Assembly: GCF_019059575.1 (NCBI RefSeq)
Contig: NW_024882887.1
Coordinates: 110,695-174,694, forward strand
DNA: 64,000 nucleotides
Reading direction: 5' to 3'
Origin: Amphibalanus amphitrite
Lineage: Eukaryota; Arthropoda; Thecostraca; Balanomorpha; Balanidae
A program made the position numbers and the translations under genes. The notes under the pieces are model-generated. The model saw nothing but the letters and a program-made list of their open reading frames with translations, searched no databases and was not told the origin of the DNA. Shown piece by piece: positions 25,166 through 37,474 of this stretch; positions within the stretch are counted from its first letter, which is position 1, and every line of letters begins with the position of its first letter.

Positions 25166-25918
25166 GCGAGGTCTTCCTGGGTTCAGCGTCTCCATGTGTC
25201 TGCCCTATCTACATAATACAATTAGCTGGCTTAAACTGTCAAATGTTATATGTCTCTTTTTCTGGCATTCTGTGCCGACTTATTCATACTTGTCCCTTCA
25301 GTTTTTTTTTTAGGTTATTAAGGTCATGAGGAAAATCTGCAGCAGATATCCATCAACTCTGCAGCTCGTTAATGCACCAATGCAATTTGAGTAGTTGGCA
25401 GTTCTATTCATAGTAATGGGATATCTGTGGGGTTAACTGTGATTTCAGATAGACTCCGCTCTCTTCATTTCGCCACAATCTCGATTTATGAAGAGAAGCC
25501 TTCGCAAAACTGGCAACTTTCCACAGTTTAGCAACGGAAAGGCTCATTTGGATTGAATTGGATCTGATTGGATGTCGGTTCGATGCGTGCCGGTTCCGCA
25601 ATCTACATTAGAGTCTCCGCTCGATGATTTTAAATTGCAGCCAATCTCGCTTCTGATGAACTAGGCATAATGGAAACGCAGTTCTCTGATATTTACCAAA
25701 GCGGATTGAAGAATCTACGTACGCTCAGCAGTCGAGATCGTTAAATGCCTTTTGTTATGGCCTAGGAGAGAATGACAAATCCAAAGCACCGACCTGACAA
25801 ATCGACTTGCTCCGCAACAACCAACGACAATCGAATCTCCTGGGGCATTTTGTCTTTGGCCACATTTTACGGACACCACACGTCCATACTTACCGAGCAT
25901 TATAGGTATAAGAACGGG

Positions 25919-26852
25919 TTAACCCGGCAGTTGCTGGGGTATTTCGCCACCCACCGTTTGCTGGGGGGGGGGGGGGGGCGTTAAACGCCCCCAGCCGATA
26001 ACTCGAGAACCAATAGGCGCAGCGAAACGCACGAGGCGGCAAACAAAAGAACGCGACGAGACGCTTCAGATGAGTACTTTAAAGTTGAATTTTGAGGTCA
26101 CAGGTCGGGTCAAGGTCAGGTCAAACACCTGAAATCGGGCTTTCAGTAGCATGGACTTCAGGACTTCGCAATTAGCGCCTCTCGTCATAAACTCTGTCAA
26201 AACGGTGCACAATCCATCATATAAGGCCTACAAGAGTGTCAGCCCCATGTAGGGGTCAGTCAAGCATAGGTCAGGGTCAAGGTCAGGTCAACCGGGTAGG
26301 CACATATCCCCGAAAATCAAAACTGATATTCGCAGCCTGTGACACATGTTTTATGGGTAATTTGGGGCGTAGAACACGATGGTGATATTCATTTTATCAT
26401 ATGTGTACGTATTTGGCTCAAAAAGTTCAATTTAAGAAATGTATGTATCATGGTCGTGAAGTAGTCACGAGAAATTGCCCAGATTCAGATCAAGATTTTG
26501 GCAAATGCGAAACGATAATCAATAATCGAAGATAGCTTTTTGATTGTTCATGGTATTGGCAGTCTAATGCCGTTTACGGCATGTCTGTATGTCTATTCTG
26601 TGATTTTATATGATTTTTTGAACATATGCCGTTTTTGGTCGAAAACTCAGAAATCATGACGTCACTAAAACCTCGATATCTCAAAATTTTTCCTACCTAT
26701 TTTTTTGAAATTTTGTCACAATAGACTTCAATCAATTCCCTACAGGTACCCAAAATTTGGCGCGCCTGCGACGCGCCGTTTTTATGCTATGGCCCGGCGA
26801 AAAAAGTGGGGGGCGTTTAACGCCCCCCCCCCCCCAGCAACTCGCGGGTTAA
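25919..26852. mobile_element. Complete TTAA-flanked MITE (934 bp)
   Basis: TTAA at 25919-25922 precedes CCCGGCAGTTGCTGGGG, and the right end CCAGCAACTCGCGGG is followed by TTAA at 26849-26852. Both ends carry the hairpin GGGGCGTTAAACGCCCC inside long G/C tracts. The interior includes AGGTCA hexamers at 26096-26290. The right half is shared with the truncated copy at 1663-2175. Confidence 0.82.
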
Positions 26853-27479
26853 AGAAGCTTTGTTTGCCTTTCAGGTATTAGGGGCATGAGCAACCATAAA
26901 AGTAGGTAAGTTGGTTTCGTTTTTTCCGAGACAAAAACGTATTTTTCATATACACGACGTCTGTTGAATGACGTTCACACGTAAACCGTTTACTTTTGGA
27001 GCCTCGCCCGACGCTATAGCCACATATAGAGACCTGTGTGCAGGCGGCCGGGCCCGGTTCTAGCCGCCTCGAAGCTTGCTGTTTGATATTGATGGGTACC
27101 GCCTGCGGTCATTCGTAGTCGTCGCCGTTCCAGGCCAGATGGTCATTCGGTAAGTCAGGTCGGACTGGTTGGCTAGGCTGGCAGGAAGGTAGAAAATTCA
27201 AATAAAAATGCTCCTGATCAGCCCAAAGTTCCTAATCGGTGGATGGAAGAGGGTCTGACGGAACCTCCGCATGAGCTAGCGGAACCCCTCTGCCATAAAC
27301 GCCGCCACTTGCCATGCTGAGGTCGCGCGGTGGACGCACGGCGTGGCGACGACACTCAAATGTCAGCCAGCCCTCACATATCGAAATGCGATGACTTGGT
27401 TGCAGGTCACGGCACAGCGCAGTTCACAGCTTACTGATGCTAGTTCCAACATATTCCAGAAGCAAATAGAAATGCTTCT
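26853..27479. other. Intergenic, nothing supported
   Basis: No exon or repeat end recognised. Confidence 0.3.
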
Positions 27480-28405
27480 TGGGCTCTGTACTCTGTAGCG
27501 ACACGCAGTTGGTGCCGTTCGAAAGAGCGTCGAAAAGTATGAATTAATTACTTCGGTTATTTTAGGCATGGTCAAAGGTCAGGTGACCAGAATTCATCCA
27601 AGGTGGAATTTTAATATTTCGACATTGTTTGTCCAATCGGCACGTTATCCCTAAGTGAACGTATTTACATAAAGAACATACAGCGCCGCGGAGATACGAC
27701 ATACGATAGTTCACTCACAGCTCTTCCGCTAAAATGTCTCACTCCCTAGTCTTGATCAATGGCAACGCTTCCAGCACCTACTAGGAGCAAAAACGGTCAA
27801 TACTTTTGACGTTTTGGTGAAAACTTTTATCCAAAACATTTGCCATAAAGCCGGTAGGTGCGTAGATAATTGATTCACCCACCATCGTATTTTCTCGTCG
27901 AAAACCGTCGAATGAACCATTATTTATCAACCTCACGAGACATCCAATCCAATCTGAGACAGGTTAGCTAAATATTTGACTGAGGGTCTATGGTCAAACT
28001 CATGACTTGGCCTGAAAAGATCACATCCTACATGTCTATAGGTATGTCAATATGTATCGGTGAGCGTAGTGTTTCTGAAAAAGTCTATACAAAGTTATTC
28101 CTGTTTCTGCCGAAGAACTGATGGCGAACTTCGTATACTAAACGATGTCTGGTGGAAATGTTGTGCAAAACAGGTGCAATTCATTTTCCGCCATTCACTT
28201 CTTACCTAGACTGTTCGTATAGTGAGATTGATCTGACCCTAGGTCTCTATTTACTTTTTTACACTTATGTGCGAAAAAGACATAGCATGCGGTGTATAAA
28301 AAGGCAGCACCATACGCCCCAGGTTTTCGAGATGTTCCCGGAAAACCGTACAGAGGTGTTCCCGGACACCTCACACCCCCTCCCCTCACCCACCAGCGCG
28401 CGATC
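27480..28405. mobile_element. Degenerate copy of the AGGTCA-rich TTAA element
   Basis: GTTCGAAAGAGCGTCGAAAA near 27518 and AAAGGTCAGGTGACCAGAAT near 27575 align with 7595-7685 of the intact element. The end near 28345-28405 keeps a GGTGTTCCCGGACACC hairpin and CCCACCAGCGCGCG. The terminal TTAA is lost. Confidence 0.62.
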
Positions 28406-28867
28406 TAAATAGCGTCGTACCTTGACGCGTGAGACAGGTTGGACAGCTCAGTCTGTCGGCACCAGCAGCACCTCCGACTCACAATCAGCACGGGTAACGC
28501 ACCAGTTCGGCCAGTCGAGGACTAACTAGTCCCCAACCGGCAACACAAGCCCACCACGGACCCGCACGCACCCCATGCCGCACCGTCCGCAGCCGTCACT
28601 GCCGACGGATGCCGCTCCGACGACTCCGACGATCCGGCGCGTTCGCGCTGCCCCCTGCCGGTCACACACTGTCCAACCGCGGCGACATGACCCGTCCATC
28701 GACCAAAACGGCTACTTCAAACCAACGACATCACTTATACATACTCCACGAAGCGCTGGGTTTTGAAAGTTAATCCATTGGAACTGGAAGTGAAGTAAGT
28801 GGCTCTGTACCTTTTACCAATTTACAAAAAGCTGCACCTGCCCTACTTCAGGTAAGGTCAACCCGGC

Positions 28868-29005
28868 GTTCGATGTCTCTCGGACGATGAAGATTCTACG
28901 TCGTCTGGCCAATCAAGTTCCAGAACCGCAGCCGAGCCCCCGCTGACCTTGAACGGGATTGGCCGGACGACGTAGAATCTTTGCCGTCCGAGAGACATCG
29001 AACGC
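28868..29005. mobile_element. Small foldback element, arms about 45 bp
   Basis: TTCGATGTCTCTCGGACG near 28868 is mirrored by CGTCCGAGAGACATCGAA ending near 29005. The arms continue with AGATTCTACGTCGTC / GACGACGTAGAATCT, leaving a loop of about 50 bp. Confidence 0.82.
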
Positions 29006-29098
29006 GGGGCAAACCAATTTTGTCGACAAATGTGCTGTTTTCATCATAATCCGTTCCAATGCCAGGTTGATTGTGTGCTAACTGTACATGTGAATATC

Positions 29099-29775
29099 AC
29101 CAGTATAGCGCCTTTTGGGGCGACTAACGGAGCGAGCGAGGGGGTGAGTCTTGCAAGTGCGAAATTTCGAGGGGTACCTCCAATTGACTTGTGCACGGCA
29201 CCCTACTGACCGGTCTCTAGCGATGTGCCAAATTTGAGCACAATCGGCCCAGCCGTTCTCGAGATCTGGGAGCGGCACCCTGCACGTGCGCACGTGCAAA
29301 ATGGGTCCCAACTGACTTGTGCACGGCACCCTACTAACTGGTCCCTAACCGTGTACCAAATTTGAGCGCCATCGGTCCAGCCGTTCTCGAGATCTGGAAA
29401 CGACACCTGCACGTGCGCACGTGCGGCAGCACCCCAACTCTGGCACATGGATATGCAGTGCCTAGTGGGTGCCTACCTACATGCCAACTTTCAGCGCAAT
29501 CGGCCAAGTAGTTACCGAGATATTGCAACAATTACAAAACTGACACCTCTTCGTTTTGCACGTGGCACGTGCACAAGGGGTCACCCACATGCATCGGGAA
29601 TAGTCCAATACGTGGTAGAAGGAATGAAGCTACCCTACAAAAAGTACCGCATGTAAATCGGTCAAGTGGTTGCTGACATATAAGCCTCGCAAAAGCGTCC
29701 GCACGGCCGGCGCTCATACTCAGAAATTTCCGTTAATCTAAGGAAAGACTACGCTCGCTTCGCTCGCTCCGTAAT
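29099..29775. mobile_element. Intact copy of a 0.7-kb element with GGAGCGAGCG inverted ends
   Basis: CGACTAACGGAGCGAGCGAG near 29121 is mirrored by CGCTCGCTTCGCTCGCTCCG near 29770. The interior has three internally repeated modules with GTGCGCACGTGC palindromes, GTTCTCGAGATCTGG and AAATTTGAGC. The reverse copy at 41831-44690 is interrupted by a 2.1-kb insertion. Confidence 0.78.
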
Positions 29776-29879
29776 TATCCATCTCACCCTCACCATTATC
29801 TTGCCGCCTATCTCGACGTTGCGTGACACCATTCCGGCCGAGGGGAAAATTTCCCGGTTAAACTTTGATATAACTGGGA

Positions 29880-30310
29880 ACATTTGAATTTGAACTGAAC
29901 TCACCTCGAGTTTTCTTTAAGAATCACCTAAGGTTAGATCGGTCATAACTCATAAGGCCTCGCAATTAAAGGCAATTGAATGGGTGAAAATGTTGGCATT
30001 TTCGACCTTGTGAGACACATCACTAAGGTTAAGCACAAACCAAATTGCGACCAAATTGGGCGAGCGTGTTATGAAAACCGCCAATGAGCCCAAAGGGTAC
30101 GCCGAATCGAATGATATGCAACACTATCTCATTCAACCAGCTTGCTGGCCTGTGCGGCTTTCAACTCTTCTTTACATGAAGGTGACGCCCAAGTTGACCT
30201 TCCCTATATTTTTTTTTTGCGACGTTATCGATAAAAACCAGACCACGACCTTGGAATTATCGACATGTCCACTGGGGTCATCGGTTGACCTAAGACCTTA
30301 AAATCAGGCA
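29880..30310. mobile_element. Diverged AGGTCA/TGACCT element fragment
   Basis: This keeps the GAATCGAATGATATGCAACA segment, which in intact copies (near 52322 and 63165) is the internal module, plus scattered TTGACCT hexamers. Ends are not preserved. Confidence 0.45.
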
Positions 30311-32273
30311 TTAGTCTCCGCGTCACGTAACGGTGCACATGCGCTTTTTCGTAACGCTCAACAAGGAGAAAAACAGGGCAGATGGGAGTACCCGGCCCCC
30401 TGGACCGAAAAGTGGATAAAACCGAAAGGTTCGGCGAATCTTAGCTTCAAGAGTGAAGAGCATAATATAAGCTATGGCTGAAATCAGCACATCCGAAAAC
30501 AAAACATTACAAAGTACTCTGTTTTATTTCTTACAGTGGCATACAGTTCAATTCAAAACAGGTCTTCCTCCACTGCCCTAATCATTCATTTACGATCGTC
30601 ATCACTCACATCGATGTGTCCGTTCTGTCGAAACGCACACACGCAAACCCACTTGCCAAAACTATCAGTTCACGCGTTATCGTACTGCACCAATGTGACT
30701 GCGGGGACTAGTGGGTCGCACTGGCGTTCCGTTCTCTGCGCTATGCCGACTTTCCGTCCGATTCGGACTGGTCTGGTCGTTGACTGAGATGCTCCGGTAG
30801 ACTCTCTCGAGCGTGCTGTGGAAACACGGTCCGGGGTTAGTATGTGGGTCAGCTAGGGGTCATCAGTGGGTCAGTCAGGGGTCGTCAGTGGGTCAGTCAG
30901 GGGTCAGTCGGCAGTCAGTGGGTAGTGGGTAGCGGTGACACATCGCTGCACGGGACCGGCCCAGTCCTGGCACGGGGCCGGCCCCTCGAGCTCCACCCGA
31001 GGAGAGACCAGTCGCTCCCAGCCGCGGCCCGAGGAGGGGCCGGCCAGCCGCGCCGCCAGGCCGACACATTGGCCACTTAGTGTCGACTCGCGTTAGCGTG
31101 CCGGTGCGACGGGTACCGATCAATCGGCCGACTCTCTTCTGTATTCGGCGCGGCACGGCCGGGCGTGCTGGGAGCACCGCTACACGGCGAGACGGAGCTG
31201 AAGTGGAGCACATGTTGACAGAGCGGCGGTCCCGAGGGCCGGATGGCGGTGTGCCGTAACGGGACACAAACACCAACAACAAATGCATGATATTCCATGT
31301 CCAATATTTCTCCTCTCGTCTCAGCCTCTAATGCTGTCGATCGAATGTTTTCAATTGTCGACCGCCGCATGCAATCTCTATTTAAATAAAGCCGGAGAAA
31401 TGACACAAATTATTTGAGATTCCGATGCTTCTCTTATCACACGTTGCGTTTTGTCTGTAGACCTAATGACCATATATGCTGGGGGTTCTGAGTCGTATAC
31501 TTATTCCACTGGTTTAATATCTGCTGTCCTAGAAACTCGTAAAGCAGCCGTTTGAAGCACCCGCAGACTATAACAAACTGATAAGAGCGCGCCAAAAGAT
31601 TAAGGCAGTGGTTTATTTGAACCACTGATCTACAGTGCCGGCTAGACGCCATAAGCGGTTCTGGCGGCGATTTGGTGTCGTCACTGGCCCGAAATGGCCG
31701 CATTAGCATCGATCAGTGGCCGCGAGTGTTGTCCGAGCCATTGACTTCTTCGATCAAACATGGTGACAAATGGAGCAGCGCTGACGGGGATTTCCACCCC
31801 CACCGCGGCGGCGGGCCTCACTGAGCCGTGAGACCACTGGTCAGAGCCAACCACCGTGGCAAGACTACCGCTCCTCGGAGCTGTAAACCACCAATCACTT
31901 TCCTCCAGGCCACCCACCCATCATGTCGACCCGTCCACGGTCTGCGGCAGCCGCGCTCCCAGCACGAACCACACGTGTCGGGAAGTGGTAACTTTTCTGA
32001 AAATTAAGAGTCGGAAAATGAGCGTGAATGGTTTACAAGCGCATTCTTATCATTGGCACCGACTCATCAAAACTTAGTAGCATTATCTGAATGAATGTCA
32101 AAAAAGCATCAAATTGGGAAATCCTTGAAGAAGTGCGAGCGAGTTCTCGATGTCTGACAAATCATGATGAATATCATATCTGAATGGGTTTCGATTGCAG
32201 AAACAATACAAAGCCAGGGACACTGCTCTCTGGTGGACGGCACAGGGAATAAACAATTCTGTCGCTGACTGAC
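30311..32273. other. No confident gene; GGGTCAGTC minisatellite; MRPS10 last exon expected here
   Basis: GGGTCAGTCAGGGGTCGTCA-type repeats occupy about 30838-30925. The MRPS10 frame ends in phase 0 at 32274 with a donor-like GTCAGT, so a short last exon should lie in this stretch, but I could not identify it. A GC-rich minus-strand open stretch at 30940-31080 is not convincing. Confidence 0.35.
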
Positions 32274-32472
32274 CCGTGAGACCTTCATGGCGATACCCTC
32301 CGGCAGCATCCGCTGTGTGTACTCGAGGTAGGTGTCGGCCGTGCTGCCCGTCAGTCGCAGCAGCTCCAGAACTCGGAAATAGGTGCGCGCCTCGTACTGC
32401 ACCTTGTGCTTGGCGAAAATGTGCACCGACTTGAGCAGCGAGAGTCGCTGGTAGTGACGCGGCGGCTCCCAC
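32274..32472 (-). CDS. MRPS10: MRPS10 exon 3
   Basis: Acceptor CTGCCGCCAG. The exon encodes [34 protein letters not shown] and the near-invariant [12 protein letters not shown]. The end at GTCAGT (32273) is a weak donor; the frame simply reads into unrelated residues beyond it. Confidence 0.85.
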
Positions 32473-35400
32473 CTGGCGGCAGAGGCGGGCTCGTCACACA
32501 CTATACAGACTTAACAAACATTGCCTCCATAAATGTGGATAATAATTACATCACAATATCAATAAAGACAGTCACTAACGGCAGTTTTCATCGTCCAGTC
32601 ACTGCGGGTGAAAATGAAAAAGTAAACCCCCTGTCGAAGCCCGATCACTTTAGGGGGACGCTTTGCAACTTCTGTGATTTATACGGGTATCTGAATGCAC
32701 ACAACGCATGTCTCTCTTCAATAATGGAGGAAAAACTCGGGGTATGACCCTGTCAATTATGACTCATTCGCGTAAATTTTTCATAAAACCGCATTGGCAA
32801 ATTGAGTTGTAATTGGTGATAGGGGTACGACCGTTATAAGTGGAGGCAAACTAACTATGATGATATTTTGCTACGATGTGAACAGCAAAAGGAACTGTTT
32901 CCACGTCGTCGGTCGTTCAGGCTGATTTACTTTGCTAATAAATAATATGGGTCCATTATATGTTATCGCTTCCCTAATGGTAGTGAAAACGAACAAAATA
33001 ATACTGCAAATTAACAAAATAATACAGGCTTTTGCCCAGGAGGCTGGACGAGTTATGTTCAACAGTCGATAAATATTAGCGGACGCCTAGCGCCGTTCAT
33101 CATCATCAGACCTGGAAGAACGTCCAAAACAGATAGCGAACGGCCCTGGCTAGTGACTGCTCTTATTTATGTGACAGCAGACAAACCGCAAACGATGCAC
33201 ATGGTCGCTGGCTGACCCATGAGGAGACGCACTGTCTTCAGCAATGTCAGCTCGTGAAGCGCCTAGTCTTTGTATGTTGTGCGAGAAACAAGATGTTTTA
33301 GGTTGAGTTTTACACTGATTAAGAGCCTTGTTGGCATCAATGGCGAAACCGCAGTAGGTGGACGATGACGCCACTCCGGCGTCCCCATGCTGTAGTCCAC
33401 CCACAACAAGGCATGGATAACAGTTCGAATTTCCCAACGGATACAGAGTCTTTTACCATGAGTTGTTACGAGGAACGCGGAACGGGCACGCCGCAGTGAG
33501 AACTCGTGTGCCTGAACATCCAGACATTTAAATATGGTAACCCGATGCGGGGCCGATCCTCCGATTTGGCCGTGTGATCAATACCACTGGAGAGTTCGAG
33601 CCAGTGCGGACGACGCCAACGGCTCTAACTTTTCCGACAACGGGTGGCTCCTCCGCTCGAGTCTGGCGACCGAGCCACGCGGCACCCATCCTCGGCCGGC
33701 ACCGTCCAGCAGAGTTCATGCATACGTGATCACAGTCCGCCCGGGCCGTCAGCGAGCCGCAGCAGCGGTCTCAGCAGCGCGAGACTTCACCCCGACCGCG
33801 CAAAAAAAAACGACCACTGACACACACAGCAAACCGTGGCACCTGTCACCACATAACGACACGACGAACCGTAATATGAATTATTACTATGGGCTGGATC
33901 TCTTTAGTGCCCTGGGTTGGATAATGGATACCGTGTTAAAATACAACGCATCAAATAAACCTCCGCAATAATAAGCGTCGGTAAATTCGGTAAATCGGTC
34001 AATCAGCGAATATTCATAACGTATGCATTTCCAAGGCAAAGAAAGATGTCTGTGCAACGTACTACCGACTGCGAAGGACTATTTAATTGAAGAACTAGTG
34101 GCTAAGCATCACGGTCATGTCTACTGGTCCAGAGAGAGACCAACCAGGGCAGAAGGGTGTGTGTGTGTGTGGGGGGGGGGGGGTTACGCCACTCACAGTT
34201 TGCCGGTGGTAACGCCCAGATGCCGCGCCGCCTGCTGCAGGAACGTCACGTACGAGTCGAGCACCGCCGGATCGTGGGCGCGCAGCTCGAGCTCCAGTCG
34301 CGAGAAGAGCAGGTCGGGCCGCTGGCGCCGGGTGGGGTCCGCCGGCACCTGCAGGCCGCGCGCCGCCGGCGCCTGATGACGCACACCGACCGTCACATCA
34401 AGGTCATCAAGAGTCACACAAATATTGGCATCCTAGCCAAACACACTACAGTAAAGACAGTGCTGTGAATGCCTCACATATGGGAGAAAGGGAAGCAGGT
34501 TAATTCAATTTTCTCTCAGGTGCAAAGCTTATTGGAGCAATGGACCAAATAAAAAGGTGTGTAACCCTGATTTATAGTTAGGTAGGTATACCTTTTTTTT
34601 AATATTTTTGTTGCCCGACCCGGGCTTTTGTCGTTAGTAGCACACATTCATACTGGGTTAGTACACTATATACACGGCAGTGGTACGAAGCGTTTTCGGC
34701 ACCCGCTACGCGGGACAGCCTTGACCGCACGCTTCCTGTCACGTACCCCAGGTGGCACCGCACACGCTGGGGCTATCCCGATTTCTCGGGCCCGGCAGGT
34801 CAGAGGGCTGCTCCGGGACATGAAGCGAGGCCGTGCCCTCGGGACATGTCACCGGACCGAAGGATCTGTTTAAAGGCGGATCAGGCCCGTGTACCTGCGG
34901 CCGGGGGCGCTGGTTGGCACAGCGTTAATCCCCACGACCGAGCGAACACTCCCCAGTTACTGCCATCTCCTGGGTAGGAGCCGGCCGAGGAAAACGCTGC
35001 CAGAGGTCAGCTTTGATCCAAGGACCTGCCACACCAAACGTGAACGCACTTGCCAACTGCGCCACAAGGGTGGTATTAGGTAGGTATACCACTTACCCTG
35101 AATCCAGAACTGCATATGTTTTGAAAATTAGCCTTGGAAAGGCAACTACTTCCCAACTGTATAAGCCTTATTCTGCTCATTCTGAAGAAAACTAAATGAC
35201 AGTATATGTACAATTAAAGGCTTTAACACTGAAATATGTAAGATCATCGAAATCAGCAGTTTCCTTTTCTAGCTTATTATTCCTTGTTCATGTTGTTCAG
35301 CTGTGGAAAAGATCACACCAAATTCCAAAATATCATCAACTCATGTGGCACCATCACATAGGGATAAATAGCAACTAGCATCACTTCAGCAGAGCCTGTC

Positions 35401-37399
35401 CAATGACAACATAAGGGCATACCTATTTAGTAGTTTGCTAGGTAGGCTAAAATTGAATCAACCAGCAAGACTGTGTCCCTCACTGGATTTATCATGCAGG
35501 TGAAGGTCTGCAAACCTGAGTTTTTCAACCCCATGACAGTGTCTTCAAGTTTCAAGAATCCTCGCTCACAAATAGTGATATTCAAACTGCCATTAACTTA
35601 TCACATCTCATATTGAATTGGTGAGAACAGCATCTACAATGAAATCTCCTGATCAGCCATCAAGAGCTGTTTGACTGAAATAGGTAAGAACAATATGAAT
35701 TGAGAAGAAAACTTGTAGGTGGCTAGTGCACTGTGCAGTGCACATGTAATCTAATACATAGTACATCACGGTACACCCCATAAGTCAAATTTTGAGCGAT
35801 AGTGAAGTTGAGTGGTATTTCAGAAAGTTCACACTCATGACCATGGAAGCATGTTGCTAATAAAATCATAGGATGGATTTTGAACACTGAAGACACTCCA
35901 GTTGGAGTTACAGTTCAAGCAGTAGCGGCGGAACACCTTCAATTAAAGGGACCCTCCCACCTTAACATTAGATTTGAGTTGAGATAGCCAAAATGGGGTC
36001 CCTGGCTCACAATTACCGGTTTCGGCACTCACAACATCGAGAAATGCCTTAAATCGGAAATATTGAATTTCAAAATTGCAGCATTTTGATTCAGAGGGGC
36101 TAATGCTTAGGAATACCCCTCTGAATGTGTGACGTCAGCGCAAATATCTAACGATTTTTAAATGTTTGACTAAAACGTTTTGTAGCACGCGGTGGTATAT
36201 GCTATTTGCGCGCAACATCTGCCGCAAACGCCGCACTTCTAAAATAAAGTCGCTAGAAACAGCGGAGATCCAAAAAAAAGTAAACAAAAGTAAAAGTCTA
36301 ATATCTTGAAAACCGGTGAATATTTTTCGGTGAAATTTGGTAGATATTCGTTTTCGCTCTTTCTGAACCGAGCGACATCACTTTCATGCCAATTCATAAA
36401 CTTTTTTGAAGGTGGGAGGGTCCCTTTAAGGGGGGTACTGCCGACTTTTGGTCCCATTTTTTCCCTAATGTTAACATGCTAATGTTAACATGCCAAAATC
36501 AAAGGGGGCACGGTGCCCTGGTGCCCTCCCCGTTCCTCCGCCTGAGTTCAAGTTCAAGTTGAAAACTGGTACCCGAATGCAAGGTCCAGTGGGGCAGCTG
36601 AAATTTAAGCCCACTTTAGTGAACTGGAGTTGTATACATTCCCATTGAATTGTATAAAATTGAGCTGTTTAGTTGTAGCTGCATTGAGCTACCATCCAAT
36701 CCAAATGCAACTCAACTTCAACAACACTTCGTAATTTCAAGCCATTACAATTAGTCAGGCAATTTCTCCTTTCGAATAATCCAAGGGTGATTGTGATACA
36801 ATGAAAGTGCTCATGAGGTACTGAAATTAATTTGTAAAACGATTATTTTGCCATCTCCACCACAACCCACAAATTGAAAATATCATATGATATGATATCA
36901 GCAACCACGCTGTAATATCCAAATATCCACCAATATCGCCCAAAATCACCCAATCTGCCTAACGCGCCACTAATGTCATACGGTCGCCATTTTTGAGTTT
37001 GTATGCAGAGTCTGTTCAAAAAACGCTACCAGCTTAAAATGAAGACCAACTTCACGCATACGTCATCATGGAAAAAATGCATTTATTTTAGATAATGCCA
37101 ATATTTCTTTTTTGAAAACACCCACTCCAAGTTCCAAAACTGTTCCTGATTCTTAAGAATAGTTATTCAACACCTATCTTGCGGGTACTTTTGCTTTTTA
37201 CAACTAACATCTCATTCCTTTCTCAATCTCCATTCTAGCATGAGCAGTTTTTGCACAGGGTGCAGAACAAATTATGAATAAATTGAGCACTTTTGTGTGC
37301 GCCTTGTCATTGTACTCAAATTGTACTTACACGCGGGCTTGCACGCGGGATCAAAACGCGGGACGCTGGCAATTTTGCATCCTTTGCATATAGGTTCAT
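32274..37399 (-). CDS. MRPS10: Mitochondrial small-subunit ribosomal protein S10 (mS10/uS10m), last exon not found
   Basis: Three exons join in phase: 37331-37399, 34197-34372 and 32274-32472. They encode a basic leader (residues 1-23), then [60 protein letters not shown] and [20 protein letters not shown]. These blocks match the uS10 fold of animal MRPS10 in order and spacing. The protein belongs to the head of the mitochondrial 28S ribosomal subunit. About 148 residues are visible; vertebrate MRPS10 is about 200, so the 3' end is incomplete here. The start codon faces that of ZC3H14 across 75 bp. Intron 1 (about 3 kb) holds a SINE and a nested MITE. Confidence 0.88.
32473..34196. other. MRPS10 intron 2
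   Basis: No repeat element or embedded gene is supported. The plus-strand open stretch at 33534-33971 has no family signal and no splice context. Confidence 0.4.
34197..34372 (-). CDS. MRPS10: MRPS10 exon 2
   Basis: Acceptor GTCATCAG and donor GTGAGTGGC. The exon encodes the first half of the S10 fold ([26 protein letters not shown]). It ends CT, completed by G of the next exon as Leu. A polyG run and a (GT)n tract lie just inside the intron. Confidence 0.87.
34593..35075 (-). mobile_element. tRNA-derived SINE with 15-bp target-site duplication
   Basis: TTAGGTAGGTATACC flanks the element at 34578-34592 and 35076-35090. On the minus strand the head begins CCCTTGTGGCGCAGTTGGCA (A-box-like), with a degenerate B box GGTCCTTGGATCAAAG near 35011-35026. 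The tail ends in an A-rich run ending in eight A (the T run at 34593-34600). It is 483 bp, in MRPS10 intron 1. Confidence 0.85.
35925..36543 (+). mobile_element. GGCGGAAC-ended repeat split by a TTAA MITE
   Basis: The flanks GGCGGAACACCTTCAATTAA and GGGGGGTACTGCCGACTTTT, then GTGCCCTCCCCGTTCCTCCG, are the two halves of the repeat at 25013-25165, interrupted here by 35947-36425. Confidence 0.75.
35947..36425. mobile_element. TTAA MITE with AGGGACCCTCCCACCTT terminal inverted repeats
   Basis: TTAA lies at 35943-35946 and 36426-36429. The ends are AGGGACCCTCCCACCTT and its exact inverse AAGGTGGGAGGGTCCCT. The 479 bp is non-coding and matches 62094-62549 closely. TTAA duplication indicates a piggyBac-type mechanism. 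Confidence 0.88.
37331..37399 (-). CDS. MRPS10: MRPS10 exon 1: start and mitochondrial targeting leader
   Basis: ATG at 37399 opens 23 codons ([20 protein letters not shown]...) ending in phase 0 before GTAAGTAC. The arginine/alanine/serine-rich composition suits a mitochondrial presequence. Phase matches exon 2. No independent conservation supports it beyond phase, donor and composition. Confidence 0.62.
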
Positions 37400-37474
37400 T
37401 TTAGGTTATATTTGCTTGCCTTGGCATTGATATTGTGAATCACTGTTGACAATAAGGTCCTATATACCGCTGAC
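37400..37474. promoter_or_regulatory. Bidirectional promoter between MRPS10 and ZC3H14
   Basis: Only 75 bp separate the two divergent start codons, so both transcripts must start within or beyond this interval. No TATA box is evident. The interval is AT-rich compared with the coding DNA. Transcription start sites are inferred, not seen. Confidence 0.5.

Noticed and set aside
33534-33971. Plus-strand 145-codon open frame
   Set aside because: Composition is patchy, no family similarity, and it lies in the MRPS10 intron on the opposite strand.
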